Shown: positions 50,023-58,565 of the stretch, one piece after another
Layout of the letters: each line of letters starts with the position of its first letter
Position numbering within the stretch: position 1 is the stretch's first letter
Source: JACTMZ01 sp044359955
GTDB taxonomy: Bacteria > Verrucomicrobiota > Verrucomicrobiia > Chthoniobacterales > JACTMZ01
Direction: 5' to 3'
Assembly: GCA_044359955.1 (NCBI GenBank)
Contig: JBIKLF010000014.1
Coordinates: 1-64,000 of the forward strand
Length of the DNA: 64,000 bases
The notes under the pieces: model-generated
What the model saw: the letters and a program-made list of their open reading frames with translations, nothing else
Told to the model about the DNA's origin: nothing
Databases searched by the model: none
Position numbers and translations under genes: made by a program

Positions 50023-52170
50023 ATGTCCTTCCGCCTCGCCTCCCCCCACGCACCCTGCGGCGACCAAGGACCCGCCATCGACAAGCTCACCCGCTCGCTC
50101 GAGGCGGGCCATCGCCACCAGACCCTCCTCGGCGTGACCGGCTCGGGCAAAACTTTCACCGCCGCCAACATCGTCCGCAACCTCGACCGCCCCACCCTCG
50201 TCATTTCGCACAACAAGACCCTGGCCGCGCAGCTCTACTCGGAATTCAAACAGTTCTTCCCCGACAACGCCGTCGAATATTTCGTCAGCTATTTCGACTA
50301 CTACCAACCCGAAGCTTACATCCCGCGCACCGACACCTACATCGAAAAAGATTCCGCCATCAACGAGGAGATCGAGCGCCTTCGTCTCTCCGCTACCAGC
50401 TCCCTCCTGACGCGCCGCGACGTCCTTGTCGTCGCCAGTGTGTCCTGCATCTACGGCCTCGGCTCGCCGGAGGATTACCAGAAAATGCTCCTTCCCTTGA
50501 AAACCGGCGAAGAACTTTCGCGCGAAGCCTTCCTCGGGCGCCTCGTCGATCTGCTCTACGAGCGCAATGACATCGCCTTCGGGCGCGGCAAATTCCGGGT
50601 CCGCGGCGATGTCGTCGAGGTCCATCCGGCCAACCTCGACGAAGAAGCCGTGCGCGTGGAATTTTTCGGCGACAACATCGACCGCATCAGCATGTTCGAC
50701 CCGCTGACCGGCAACGTCTCGGAAACCTTGCCCGGACTGACCATTTTCCCGGCCAAACAATTCGTCACCCCGCAGGACAAACTCCGCCGCGCGCTGGGCA
50801 CCATCCGCACCGAACTCGACGAACGCCTCGCCGAACTCGAGTCCCAAGGCAAACTCCTCGAATCCCAGCGCCTCAAAATGCGCACCGAGTTCGACCTCGA
50901 AATGATGGAAGAAATGGGCTTCTGCACCGGGATCGAAAATTATTCGCGCCACCTCAGCGGACGCCCCCCCGGTTCGCGCCCCTTCACCCTCCTCGACTTT
51001 TTTCCCAAGGATTACCTCTGCGTGATCGACGAATCGCACGCCTCCATCCCGCAGATCGGCGGCATGTATGCCGGCGACCGCTCGCGCAAACAGGTCCTCG
51101 TCGACTACGGCTTCCGCCTGCCCAGCGCGATGGACAACCGCCCGCTCAACTTCCCCGAGTTCATGGGCATGACCAACCAACTCCTCTACATGAGCGCCAC
51201 GCCCGGCGATTTCGAAATCCGCAACAGCCACGTCGGGAACACGGGATTCCTCCCTGCCGTCCGCCCCGACAACCGCCTGACCCTCGAGGAAAGTGCCGCC
51301 CTCCTCCAGCGCGCCCGCGACGAGTTCGATGTCTCCACCCCCGGCGCCCCGCTCGTCGCCGAACAAATCATCCGCCCCACCGGGCTCCTCGACCCGCAAA
51401 TCACCGTCCGCCCGCTCAAAGACCAGATCGACGAAACGATCGAACTCTGCCGTCAACGGATCGAAAAGAAACAACGCATCCTCGTCACCACCCTGACCAA
51501 ACGCACCGCCGAAGACCTTTCCGACTACCTGCGCGATGTCGGACTCAAGGTCCGCTACCTGCACAGCGACATCGACACCATCGAACGCGTGGAAATCCTC
51601 CGCGCACTGCGCACCGGCGAGTTCGATATCCTCGTCGGCATCAACCTCCTCCGCGAGGGCCTCGACCTCCCCGAAGTCGGACTGGTCTGCATCCTCGACG
51701 CCGACAAGGAAGGCTACCTGCGCAGCCAGACCTCGCTCATCCAGACCGCCGGACGCGCCGCCCGCCACGTCGACGGCGAGGTCGTGCTCTTCGCCGACAA
51801 CATGACCGGCAGCATCCGTGCCCTGATCGAGATCAGCGACTACCGCCGCCGCCGCCAGATGGAATACAACGAGCAGCACGGCATCACCCCCCGCAGCGTG
51901 GTCCGCGCCGTGCAAGAAAGCCTCCACGTCATCCTCAAAGGCAAATCCGAAGAAACCGCCCGCATCGCCGAGTCCGCCGAAGGCCTCTCCCTCTCCGATC
52001 TCCTCGGCGAACTGAACCAAGAAATGGAAGAAGCCTCCGCCGCCCTCGAATTCGAACGCGCCGCCCTCCTCCGCGACCAGATTATGGAACTCAAAGCCGG
52101 CACCGGCCTCGAAAAAATCTCCCCGTCCCGCCGCCCCGTCACCTACGCTGCCAAAAAACGCCGCCGATGA
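50023..52170 (+). CDS. uvrB: UvrABC excinuclease subunit B
   Basis: 715 residues. The damage-verifying helicase of nucleotide excision repair. Walker A GVTGSGKT (37-44), the beta-hairpin YFVSYFDYYQPEAYIP, DEXX box VIDESHASIPQIG, motif VI TAGRAARHVDGEV and the C-terminal UVR motif LLGELNQEMEEASAALEFERAA, in part, that contacts UvrA/UvrC. Length is standard. ATG precedes SFRLASPHAPCGDQ, equivalent to the usual KFKL..PSGDQ start. Confidence 0.97.
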   Translation: MSFRLASPHAPCGDQGPAIDKLTRSLEAGHRHQTLLGVTGSGKTFTAANIVRNLDRPTLVISHNKTLAAQLYSEFKQFFPDNAVEYFVSYFDYYQPEAYIPRTDTYIEKDSAINEEIERLRLSATSSLLTRRDVLVVASVSCIYGLGSPEDYQKMLLPLKTGEELSREAFLGRLVDLLYERNDIAFGRGKFRVRGDVVEVHPANLDEEAVRVEFFGDNIDRISMFDPLTGNVSETLPGLTIFPAKQFVTPQDKLRRALGTIRTELDERLAELESQGKLLESQRLKMRTEFDLEMMEEMGFCTGIENYSRHLSGRPPGSRPFTLLDFFPKDYLCVIDESHASIPQIGGMYAGDRSRKQVLVDYGFRLPSAMDNRPLNFPEFMGMTNQLLYMSATPGDFEIRNSHVGNTGFLPAVRPDNRLTLEESAALLQRARDEFDVSTPGAPLVAEQIIRPTGLLDPQITVRPLKDQIDETIELCRQRIEKKQRILVTTLTKRTAEDLSDYLRDVGLKVRYLHSDIDTIERVEILRALRTGEFDILVGINLLREGLDLPEVGLVCILDADKEGYLRSQTSLIQTAGRAARHVDGEVVLFADNMTGSIRALIEISDYRRRRQMEYNEQHGITPRSVVRAVQESLHVILKGKSEETARIAESAEGLSLSDLLGELNQEMEEASAALEFERAALLRDQIMELKAGTGLEKISPSRRPVTYAAKKRRR

Positions 52171-52210
52171 ACTGCCCTCCCCGCCCGTGACGACCGCTCC
52201 ATCTGCCCTC

Positions 52211-52240
52211 TTTAAACTTAAAACATAAAACTTAAAACTT
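52211..52240. promoter_or_regulatory. AT-rich direct repeats upstream of holA
   Basis: Repeated TAAAACTT/AAAACATAAAAC strings in an otherwise GC-rich region, ending 8 bp before the holA ATG. Could act as an unusually A/T-rich promoter or translation enhancer; no clear -35/-10 pair. Confidence 0.35.
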
Positions 52241-52247
52241 TCCCCGC

Positions 52248-53381
52248 ATGCCTCCCGCCAAACCCAAAAAAGCCCCCCCCGCCACCGCCATCCACCTCGT
52301 CGCCGGCAACGACGAAATGGCCGTCAAATCCCGCGCCAAAGAACTCGCCGCGGAACTCTCCCCGGCCGAAGGCGGCGAATTCGCGGTCGAGACGATCGAC
52401 GCCCACGCGGACAACTCCGAGCATGCCGCCTCGATCATCCGTGAAACCATCCTCTCGCTCAGCATGGCCGGCTTCCTCTCCTCGGAAAAACTCGTCTGGC
52501 TGAAGAGCGCCAATTTCCTTTCCGACACCCAACTCGGCGGCAGCAAGGCCGTTCTCGAAGCCCTCGAGGAATTGCTCAAAGTCCTCGAAGGCGGCTTCCC
52601 CGCAGGCACCCGCTTCCTCCTCAGCGCCATCAGCCCCGACAAACGCCGCACCGCCTACAAATCGCTGACCAAACTCGCCACCACCGACCTCCGTGACAAA
52701 CCCTCGGGCGGCCCGCGCTTCGACGAAGACGAAGCCGCCCGCCAAGCCGCCTCGTCGGCCGCGCGCGAGCGCAAGTTGAAATTCCACCCCGACGCCCTCG
52801 AGCGCTTCGCCGCCTACGTCGGTTCGGACACCCGCCAAGTCCTCAACGAACTCGACAAAATCGACACCTACCTCGGCGACGAGCGCCGCGAGATCCTCGA
52901 GGAAGACATCCGCCTCCTGGTCCCCGAAACCCGCCGCGGCATCATCTTCGAACTCGGCAACTGCCTCGCCCGCCGCAATCTCCGCGACGCCAGCAATTGC
53001 CTGCAAAAACTCCTCGCCCAAGGCGAGGACTCCGTCGGCCTCCTCTACGCCGCCATCATGCCCACCATCCAGCGCATGACCGCCGCCGCTATCCTCATCG
53101 AGGAATACGGCCTCCGCGTGCCCCCGAATTACCAGTCATTCCAAAGCGCTCTCGACCGACTCCCGGCCGACGCCCAGGAAATCCTCCCGAGAAAAAAGGA
53201 CGGCACCCTCAACGCCTACGGTTTCTATATGTCCGCCCAAGAAGCCAAACGCTTCAAAGCCGCCGAACTCGCCGAAGCCACCATCGCCTGCGCCGAAGCC
53301 ACCACCGCGATCATGTCCACCGGCTCCGACCCCGCCCTCATTTTGCAGCAACTGCTGGTGCGAATTCTGACCCCGCGGTAA
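52248..53381 (+). CDS. holA: DNA polymerase III delta subunit
   Basis: 377 residues. Delta opens the sliding clamp in the clamp loader. The family layout is visible: opening IHLVAGNDEMAVKSRAKEL, WLKSANFLSDTQLGG, LERFAAYVGSDTRQVLNELDKIDTYLGD (cited in part) and the C-terminal helical collar. Assignment is by overall resemblance; the Pro/Lys/Ala-rich start is variable. ATG 52248 follows the AT-rich repeats. Confidence 0.85.
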   Translation: MPPAKPKKAPPATAIHLVAGNDEMAVKSRAKELAAELSPAEGGEFAVETIDAHADNSEHAASIIRETILSLSMAGFLSSEKLVWLKSANFLSDTQLGGSKAVLEALEELLKVLEGGFPAGTRFLLSAISPDKRRTAYKSLTKLATTDLRDKPSGGPRFDEDEAARQAASSAARERKLKFHPDALERFAAYVGSDTRQVLNELDKIDTYLGDERREILEEDIRLLVPETRRGIIFELGNCLARRNLRDASNCLQKLLAQGEDSVGLLYAAIMPTIQRMTAAAILIEEYGLRVPPNYQSFQSALDRLPADAQEILPRKKDGTLNAYGFYMSAQEAKRFKAAELAEATIACAEATTAIMSTGSDPALILQQLLVRILTPR

Positions 53382-53502
53382 GGCCGGCGGCTAAACCCCT
53401 GTGATGCAACAGGTAGAAGTGGCCCCGCAGGTGCGGGGACGCCGCTTCTGCTTTATCAACATCCCCCTTGACGTCGCCGCCACGAAGATACATTGTAGAC
53501 AC

Positions 53503-53745
53503 ATGACCACCACCGTCCAGAAGTGGGGCAACAGCCTCGCCCTCCGCATTCCGAGCGCCTACGCCGCCGAGACCAATCTGGCGGAGAGTTCGCCGGTCGA
53601 ACTCAGACTAAAAGCCGGCTCGATCGTCATCCGACCCGTCACGCGCAAGCGTCACAAACTGGACACCCTCTTGCGCGGCATCACCCCGCGCAACCGCCAC
53701 ACGGCCACCCAGACCGGTCCGGCCGTCGGCCAAGAGGTTTGGTGA
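53503..53745 (+). CDS. mazE: MazE/AbrB-type antitoxin
   Basis: 80 residues. TTVQKWGNSLALRIPSAYA is the AbrB/MazE swapped-hairpin DNA-binding motif, followed by VELRLKAGSIVIRPV. Neutralises and co-regulates with the MazF toxin whose ATG overlaps its stop by one base. The short upstream region has TTGACG and, 15 nt later, TACATT, a plausible but short-spaced promoter. Confidence 0.9.
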   Translation: MTTTVQKWGNSLALRIPSAYAAETNLAESSPVELRLKAGSIVIRPVTRKRHKLDTLLRGITPRNRHTATQTGPAVGQEVW

Positions 53746-54086
53746 TGAGGTATGTTCCGCGTCGCGGGGACATCGTCTGGCTCAGCTTCGACCCGCAAGC
53801 CGGGCACGAACAAGCCGGACGCCGGCCTGCGTTCGTCGTTTCGCCCCAGGCTTACAACGGCAAGACCGGCCTTTTCCTGGCCTGCCCAATCACCTCGAAA
53901 GTGAAGGGCTACCCCTTCGAGGTCCGGCTGCCGGAGAACTTGGAAGTGGACGGGGTCATCCTCGCCGATCAAATCAAGAGCCTTGATTGGAAGGCCCGCC
54001 GTGCCAAATTCGCGGCCAGGACGGATGATCGCGTGATCGACGAAGTCGCCGCTCTGATTTTGCCCCTCATCGATGAAAACGCCTGA
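53745..54086 (+). CDS. mazF: MazF/PemK-type endoribonuclease toxin
   Basis: 113 residues. YVPRRGDIVWLSFDPQAGHEQAGRRPAFVVS, in part, carries the MazF GDIVW...G.EQ.GRRPA signature; CPITSKVKGYPFEV and VILADQIKSLDW complete the fold. Cleaves mRNA at a short sequence when antitoxin is lost. Start overlaps the mazE stop (TGATG). Length and motifs are intact, so active toxin is expected. Confidence 0.92.
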   Translation: MRYVPRRGDIVWLSFDPQAGHEQAGRRPAFVVSPQAYNGKTGLFLACPITSKVKGYPFEVRLPENLEVDGVILADQIKSLDWKARRAKFAARTDDRVIDEVAALILPLIDENA

Positions 54087-54110
54087 CGACCCAAATTGAC
54101 CTTGGACAAA

Positions 54111-54131
54111 TGTGGACATATTTGGTCCACA
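54111..54131 (+). promoter_or_regulatory. Operator palindrome at the start of the Phd-like antitoxin gene
   Basis: TGTGGAC (54111-54117), 7-nt centre ATATTTG, GTCCACA (54125-54131). The last base is the A of the start codon, so a bound repressor would block both transcription and translation. Fits an autoregulated antitoxin. Confidence 0.6.
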
Positions 54132-54403
54132 TGAAAACTGCCACCGGCCGCGGCCTGCGCAACAACTTCTCCCGCCTCGAAGCCTGGCTGGCCGTAAGCG
54201 AGACGGCGCAGATCCGCAAACGCGGCGAGACCGTCGCCGAATTGCGCAAGCCCTCGCGCCGCACGAAGGCCGAGCCGCCGATGCCGGATTTCATTCCGCA
54301 AGCCATCTCTCCCGCTGCATCAAATCCGCCGAAGGCTGTTCACCCGGCGAGATGCGAACCAGAAAATAGCGTTTGGGGAATCACGCCCTGGCGAGCTTCA
54401 TGA
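54131..54403 (+). pseudogene. Phd/YefM-type antitoxin, 3' end disrupted, no toxin
   Basis: 90 residues. The first 60 look normal for a Phd-type antitoxin: LRNNFSRLEAWLAVSETAQI followed by RKRGETVAELRKPSR. After PPMPDF, where homologues continue with an acidic toxin-binding tail, the sequence becomes IPQAISPAASNPPKAV, unlike the family, so a frameshift or deletion is likely. No PIN or other toxin gene follows. The operator palindrome overlaps the ATG. Confidence 0.55.
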
Positions 54404-54506
54404 ACCCTTTGGCGATGTTTAAGGCCCGCGCGACCGGCACCCCGGCGAGCCCGCCGGTCCGGGGTCGGTGGGTTATCGTGACCATGAGCCTAACGCGCTC
54501 GACCTC

Positions 54507-54602
54507 CCGAGTAACTCGAAGCGTTTTTAGGCAGCGACGGTCATAGACCGCCGCTACAAGTTTTTGTCGAGATGTAGCGGCGCTCTATGAGCGTCGGTGC
54601 CT
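54507..54602 (+). repeat. 95-bp dispersed repeat, copy 1
   Basis: Starts CCCGAGTAACTCGAAGCG and contains two hairpins: AGCGaCGGTC-ata-GACCGcCGCT and, after GTCGAGATGTAGCGGCG, a second stem. The copy at 61046-61142 is almost identical up to the second hairpin, whose stem sequence differs (CTCTATGAG here, CGTCCCCG there). Confidence 0.8.
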
Positions 54603-54630
54603 TTGCCCCTGGCAGTGATGGTAGCCCCAG

Positions 54631-54676
54631 TTACTCCCAGCACACACCCGCCAACGCGCGGGTTCAGGGACTCCCC
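54631..54676 (+). repeat. 45-bp repeat also present at 49290-49334
   Basis: TTACTCCC, then ACACCCGCCAACGCGCGGGT and TCAGGGACTCCC; the other copy differs at a few positions. The stretch CCCGCCAACGCGCGGG is an imperfect palindrome. Confidence 0.6.
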
Positions 54677-54718
54677 AAGAATACGGATGATTTGTTCTAA
54701 AGTGTGTCGGTTCTTCAT
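54671..54718 (-). pseudogene. Remnant of an IS3-family transposase orfA
   Basis: MKNRHTLEQIIRILGE, the opening helix of IS3-family OrfA proteins (typically RHTPEQIVRKL), followed at once by sequence from the 45-bp repeat. Only the first 16 codons remain. Confidence 0.5.
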
Positions 54719-54846
54719 GGGCTCTACGGGTTTCACTCCGCAGAACTCTCACTCAACACTGTCTAGTTTTCGGGAGCTGGATCATCTTTCATCAAACCCG
54801 CTCTCTCAACCCCTCCTCGCCTGAACAACCTTCTGAAACTTCACAT

Positions 54847-56157
54847 TTAGCCCGCCATCACCGGAGCCAAAATCGCATCCCGCATCCCGTGCAGGAGTTT
54901 TTTATCCGCCGGACAAACCGTGGCCAGCACCCCACCAAGCTTCGTCTCCCGCTCGCCGCAAAAATAATACGGACACAACCGCACGCGCCCCTTCATCCTT
55001 TGTAGCGGCGGTCTATGACCGCCGGTCCCTTTCTCCACATAATCCATCTCCATCACCCGCGAGTGATGGAACTTCTGCAAAATCCACGGCCGCGCGTCCC
55101 AATCGCCCAGCGCTTCATCCACCGCCCGCGCCCAGTCCTCGTGCGACAAATCCTGCCCGACCTTCACGCTGCGCGATCCCCACGCCAATTCGGAGAACCC
55201 GCTGATCTTCAGCACCAGCTCCCGCTCGCGCTGACTGAACTTTTTAAGCTCCTCCCAACTCTGGATCTCCAAGCCCGGATAAACCCCCGTTGGCGGCAGC
55301 GGCTGCGGATCCATCAACCACGTCCGCGGGATCACTTTTTGCAGCGCCACAAAATGTTTTTCGCCCAGTTCACGCCTCCAGAAATCAGCCAACGGCCGCA
55401 ACCAAAACAGTGCAAACCACAATTTCTCCTCGATCCACGGCTTGGGCGGCGGCGTCATCGTGCGTTTCCCCTCCGCCACGTCCCGCAGCAAGCCCGTCGC
55501 CGCCGGAATGTTCGGCAAATCGAACAACTCGAAAAAACGGTAAACCGCCCCGCGCAAATCCTCCGGCGGATGCTCCGCCTCCACCACCCGCGACCCGACA
55601 CGCGCCGCCATCCACTCCATTTCCGGACGGTAATCCGCCGCCTCGCGCGATATGACAATGTCGCCTCCTCCCGCCAGCGCCCGGAAACCGTCATCCATCC
55701 CCCGGCCGCCGGTCACCGCGAACCCCTCGGCCGCGTAAACCTCGTTCAACCACGCGGTCAACCCGATCCCGCCCGGCACATTGTCCAACTCCGCAATAAT
55801 AAAACCGTCCTCCGTCAAAATCACATCCGGACGAATGATCCGCGGCACCGCATCGGCCAGCGCCTTGGCCCGCGCCAGTTCCACCAATTCGCGCGGCTTC
55901 CCGCGATCCAGCAAGTCCGCAATCCACGCCGCCCGCTTCCCCGACACACTCAGCCGGTAAAGCAGATTGCACGCCTCGACAAATTTGCGCAGCCGGAACC
56001 CGAGTTTCTCCAACTCCTCGTCCATCCCCGCCGGGAGCACGAACGGCTCCGCCGCCACGCGCCATTCCTTGCCGGCAAACAAACCACCCGGCGGCAGGGC
56101 CGCCCGGATGCGTTCCGCCCGGGCCACGCGATCATCTTCCGTCGCGGCCACGCTCAC
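54847..56157 (-). CDS. Hypothetical protein, possibly ATP-grasp-like, with a repeat inserted in frame
   Basis: 436 residues, no family recognised with certainty. IIRPDVILTEDGFIIAELDN resembles the substrate/metal part of circularly permuted ATP-grasp proteins (RPD...DG...IE.N), and conserved-looking aromatic/acidic patches follow (PKPWIEEKLWFALFWL; LVLKISGFSELAWGSRSV in part). Residues EKGTGGHRPPLQRMKG near 385-400 are encoded by a TGTAGCGGCGG-type hairpin repeat (55000-55030), absent from the rest of the protein style. Stop and frame are intact. The stop-proximal gene order puts it just downstream of ruvA (same strand, ATG overlapping), so probably co-transcribed with it. Confidence 0.6.
   Translation of the reverse strand: MSVAATEDDRVARAERIRAALPPGGLFAGKEWRVAAEPFVLPAGMDEELEKLGFRLRKFVEACNLLYRLSVSGKRAAWIADLLDRGKPRELVELARAKALADAVPRIIRPDVILTEDGFIIAELDNVPGGIGLTAWLNEVYAAEGFAVTGGRGMDDGFRALAGGGDIVISREAADYRPEMEWMAARVGSRVVEAEHPPEDLRGAVYRFFELFDLPNIPAATGLLRDVAEGKRTMTPPPKPWIEEKLWFALFWLRPLADFWRRELGEKHFVALQKVIPRTWLMDPQPLPPTGVYPGLEIQSWEELKKFSQRERELVLKISGFSELAWGSRSVKVGQDLSHEDWARAVDEALGDWDARPWILQKFHHSRVMEMDYVEKGTGGHRPPLQRMKGRVRLCPYYFCGERETKLGGVLATVCPADKKLLHGMRDAILAPVMAG
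55000..55030. repeat. Hairpin repeat inside a coding sequence
   Basis: TTGTAGCGGCGGTC-tat-GACCGCCGG-tccc, a member of the TGTAGCGGCG hairpin family otherwise found between genes (49217, 54575, 61114). Inserted in frame in the gene at 54847-56157. Confidence 0.75.
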
Positions 56158-56756
56158 ACCAATCCCTTCAAAGCCAACCGCACCAACTCCTCCGTCCCCG
56201 CCTCCTTGTTTTTCAGCGCCACCTCCCGCACCGACTTGGCCGCATCGACCTGCCTGTAGCCCAGCGCGATCAAGGCCAGCACCGCATCATTGGCCGCCCG
56301 CGCCTCCACGCTCGGCGCCTGGTCTGCGCTGGCCGCTTCCCACGCCGCCGCCACCCCGAGTTTGTCCTTCAACTCAAGCACGATCCGTTCGGCCGTCTTC
56401 TTGCCCAGTCCGCTGATCTTGGAAATCGACGCGATATCCGAGTCCACCACCGCCGCCTTGAAGCGCATGACATCCATCCCGCTCAGCACGGCCAGCGCCA
56501 ACTTCGGGCCCACCCCGCTGACCCGCGTGACCAGCAAGCGGAACAAATCCCGCTCCTCCGGCGAAGCGAAGCCGAACAAAATATGCGCATCCTCCCGCAC
56601 CTGCAGGTGAGTCAGCAGCCGCACCGGCTGGCCCGGCTGCGGCAGACGATCGTAGCTGGAGAGCGGGATCAAAACCTCGTAGCCTACCCCGTGAACCTCC
56701 ACCACCACCTGCGTCGGCCACACTTCGCGCAGGGTGCCATCGAGATACGTAATCAT
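56154..56756 (-). CDS. ruvA: Holliday junction DNA helicase subunit RuvA
   Basis: 200 residues. Binds four-way junctions and guides RuvB. Start MITYLDGTLREVWPTQVVVEVHGVGY and the OB-fold loop RLLTHLQVREDAHILFGF, helix-hairpin-helix motifs VSGVGPKLALAVLSG and ISGLGKKTAERIVLELKD, and the C-terminal RuvB-binding three-helix domain (ALGYRQVDAAKSV), all cited in parts. Normal length. Its start codon is 5 bp from that of the divergent gene. ruvB and ruvC are not in the window. Confidence 0.95.
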   Translation of the reverse strand: MITYLDGTLREVWPTQVVVEVHGVGYEVLIPLSSYDRLPQPGQPVRLLTHLQVREDAHILFGFASPEERDLFRLLVTRVSGVGPKLALAVLSGMDVMRFKAAVVDSDIASISKISGLGKKTAERIVLELKDKLGVAAAWEAASADQAPSVEARAANDAVLALIALGYRQVDAAKSVREVALKNKEAGTEELVRLALKGLV

Positions 56757-56761
56757 TGCCC

Positions 56762-57370
56762 ATGACCGCTACCAGACCACGCCGCCGCGGCAAGCGCGCT
56801 TTTCTCGTCTTCTTCGGCGTTGCCACATCGGCCCTGGCCAACGACGCCCCCGATCCCGGTTGGCGCGTGGTTCTCGTGCCGGCCTTCGAACGCCCCTCCC
56901 TGCACGAGAACATCCCCGGGGCGGACACCGCCATCCTTGCCGTCGCCCGTCCCGGCGAACTGGGCCTCTTCGAATACGCCACGACCCGCGGAGCCATGCG
57001 CTGGGCCCGGGATCATGCCGCGAAACATGGCGAAGCCTGGCTGGCCGCCGCCGACGTGGAGATTCGCCGCGGCAAAGGACGGGTCATCGACCGCATTCTC
57101 ATCACCGGCGAAAACCCCCTCCTCTCCTCTCTCGTGACAACCCCCGCCTTCTACCGCCGCTTCGAACCGCTGCTCGGCACCGGGTTCCATGTCATCGTGC
57201 CGCACCGCAACACCATCGCCCTCTACCCGCGTCTGGCCGGACGCATCCCGCCGCTTGAAGCCGGGGCCCTTCTTCGAAGCCATCTGATCGCCTCGCACCC
57301 GGTCAGCCGGGAGGTCTTTCGCGCAACCCCCGGTGGCCTCGAGGCCGACGGAATCCTGAGCGAGGAGTAA
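56762..57370 (+). CDS. Hypothetical exported protein
   Basis: 202 residues, not recognised. A twin-basic, moderately hydrophobic start (RPRRRGKRAFLVFFGVATSALA) looks like a signal peptide. The body has a regular alpha/beta pattern (RVVLVPAFERPSLHENI, DTAILAVARPGELGLFEYA) and a late FHVIVPHRNTIALYPRLAG. A TTG two codons earlier is also possible. It is divergent from ruvA (starts 5 bp apart) and leads into rpoA after 145 bp. Confidence 0.6.
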   Translation: MTATRPRRRGKRAFLVFFGVATSALANDAPDPGWRVVLVPAFERPSLHENIPGADTAILAVARPGELGLFEYATTRGAMRWARDHAAKHGEAWLAAADVEIRRGKGRVIDRILITGENPLLSSLVTTPAFYRRFEPLLGTGFHVIVPHRNTIALYPRLAGRIPPLEAGALLRSHLIASHPVSREVFRATPGGLEADGILSEE

Positions 57371-57515
57371 ATTTTGCTTGTCCGCCGGGGGCGCGCCGCT
57401 ATGGTGGCGGGTCGCGCGTCACCAATCGCGCCGTAGGTCCTTGGGCCCCGGAGCCTCGTCTCTCGGGTCAAACGCGCCAAGGGAAACCCGGCGACACATC
57501 ATACCAATCAACATT
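57371..57515 (+). promoter_or_regulatory. Upstream region of rpoA
   Basis: 145 bp. TTGCTT at about 57375 with a GC-rich spacer and CTATGG about 18-20 nt later is a possible promoter; a GC-rich stretch TGGGCCCCGGAGCC follows. In most bacteria rpoA is transcribed with ribosomal genes; here it seems to start its own unit. Confidence 0.35.
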
Positions 57516-58562
57516 ATGCCAGTTCGTCTTGGACGTTTCGAAATGCCCAAGTCTCTCGTTAAGGACGAGATGACTTCCACCGCCACCTACGCGAAATTCA
57601 CCGCGGAACCCTTCGAGGCCGGCTACGGCCATAGCGTCGGCAACTCGCTCCGCCGCGTGCTCCTCTCCTCGCTCGAGGGTGCCGCCATCACCTCGATCCA
57701 GATCGAGGGAGTGAACCACGAGTTCCAGACCATTCCCGGCGTCGTCGAGGACGTCGTGGAAATCATCCTCAACCTCAAGCAGGTCAAATTCAACACCCAC
57801 GACCACGACACGCACCGCGTCGTGCTCAGCGTGAACAAAGAGGGCGCCATCACCGCCGCCGATATCGCTTCGACCAACCAGTGCGAAGTCCTCAACCCCA
57901 AGCAGCACATCGCCACGCTCGACAGGAAAATGAAGTTTTCCATCGAGATGAACGTGCGCAAAGGGCGCGGCTTCTCCACCGGCGATGAAAACAAGACAAC
58001 CGATCAAGCCATCGGCGTCATCGCCATCGACTCCATCTTCTCGCCCGTGACCCGCGTGAAATATGCCGTCGAAGCCACCCGCGTCGGACAGCGCACCGAC
58101 TATGACAAGCTCGTGCTCGAGGTGTGGACCGACGGACGCATCACGCCCGAGGAGTCCCTGCTCCAATCCGCGGCCATCCTCCGTCACCACCTCGATGTCT
58201 TCGTCGGCAACGACGACGCGCAGGTCGAGTTCGATCAGACTCCGGAAGCGGTCAGCCAGGAAAACGCCAAGCTCAAGAAATTGCTCAACATGTCGGTCAA
58301 CGAGATCGAACTGAGCGTCCGCGCGGCCAACTGCCTCAACAACGCCAACATCACCACCGTCGGTCAACTGGCCTTGAAGTCCGAAGCCGAGATGCTCAAA
58401 TACCGCAACTTCGGCAAGAAGTCGCTCAACGAGATCAAAGACAAACTCGAAGAACTCCAACTCGGCCTCGGCCTGAAATTCGAGCCCGGCCTCATCGAGG
58501 TCCAGCCCGAAGCGGAAAAACCCGCCGGCGACGAAGACGAGACCAAGGCCAAAAAGAAGTAA
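57516..58562 (+). CDS. rpoA: DNA-directed RNA polymerase alpha subunit
   Basis: 348 residues. N-terminal domain for assembly (EPFEAGYGHSVGNSLRRVLLSSLEGAA, in part; VEDVVEIILNLKQ) and C-terminal alpha-CTD helices (LSVRAANCLNNANITTVGQL; LKYRNFGKKSLNEIKDKL, in part) that contact UP elements and activators. The tail EKPAGDEDETKAKKK is a charged extension. ATG 57516 (MPVRLGRFEMP) is the family start, not the far upstream open frame. rplQ follows after 3 bp. Confidence 0.97.
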   Translation: MPVRLGRFEMPKSLVKDEMTSTATYAKFTAEPFEAGYGHSVGNSLRRVLLSSLEGAAITSIQIEGVNHEFQTIPGVVEDVVEIILNLKQVKFNTHDHDTHRVVLSVNKEGAITAADIASTNQCEVLNPKQHIATLDRKMKFSIEMNVRKGRGFSTGDENKTTDQAIGVIAIDSIFSPVTRVKYAVEATRVGQRTDYDKLVLEVWTDGRITPEESLLQSAAILRHHLDVFVGNDDAQVEFDQTPEAVSQENAKLKKLLNMSVNEIELSVRAANCLNNANITTVGQLALKSEAEMLKYRNFGKKSLNEIKDKLEELQLGLGLKFEPGLIEVQPEAEKPAGDEDETKAKKK

Positions 58563-58565
58563 GCC

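Larger units (their letters stand above)
54404..54846. other. Repeat-rich spacer with an IS3-type remnant
   Basis: 443 bp. Contains a GC hairpin near 54440-54470 (CCCCGG...CCGGGG-like), the 95-bp repeat 54507-54602, a 45-bp repeat (54631-54676) and the transposase remnant 54671-54718. At 54760 the string TGTCTAGTTTTCGGGAGC may be an IS end. Confidence 0.6.
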
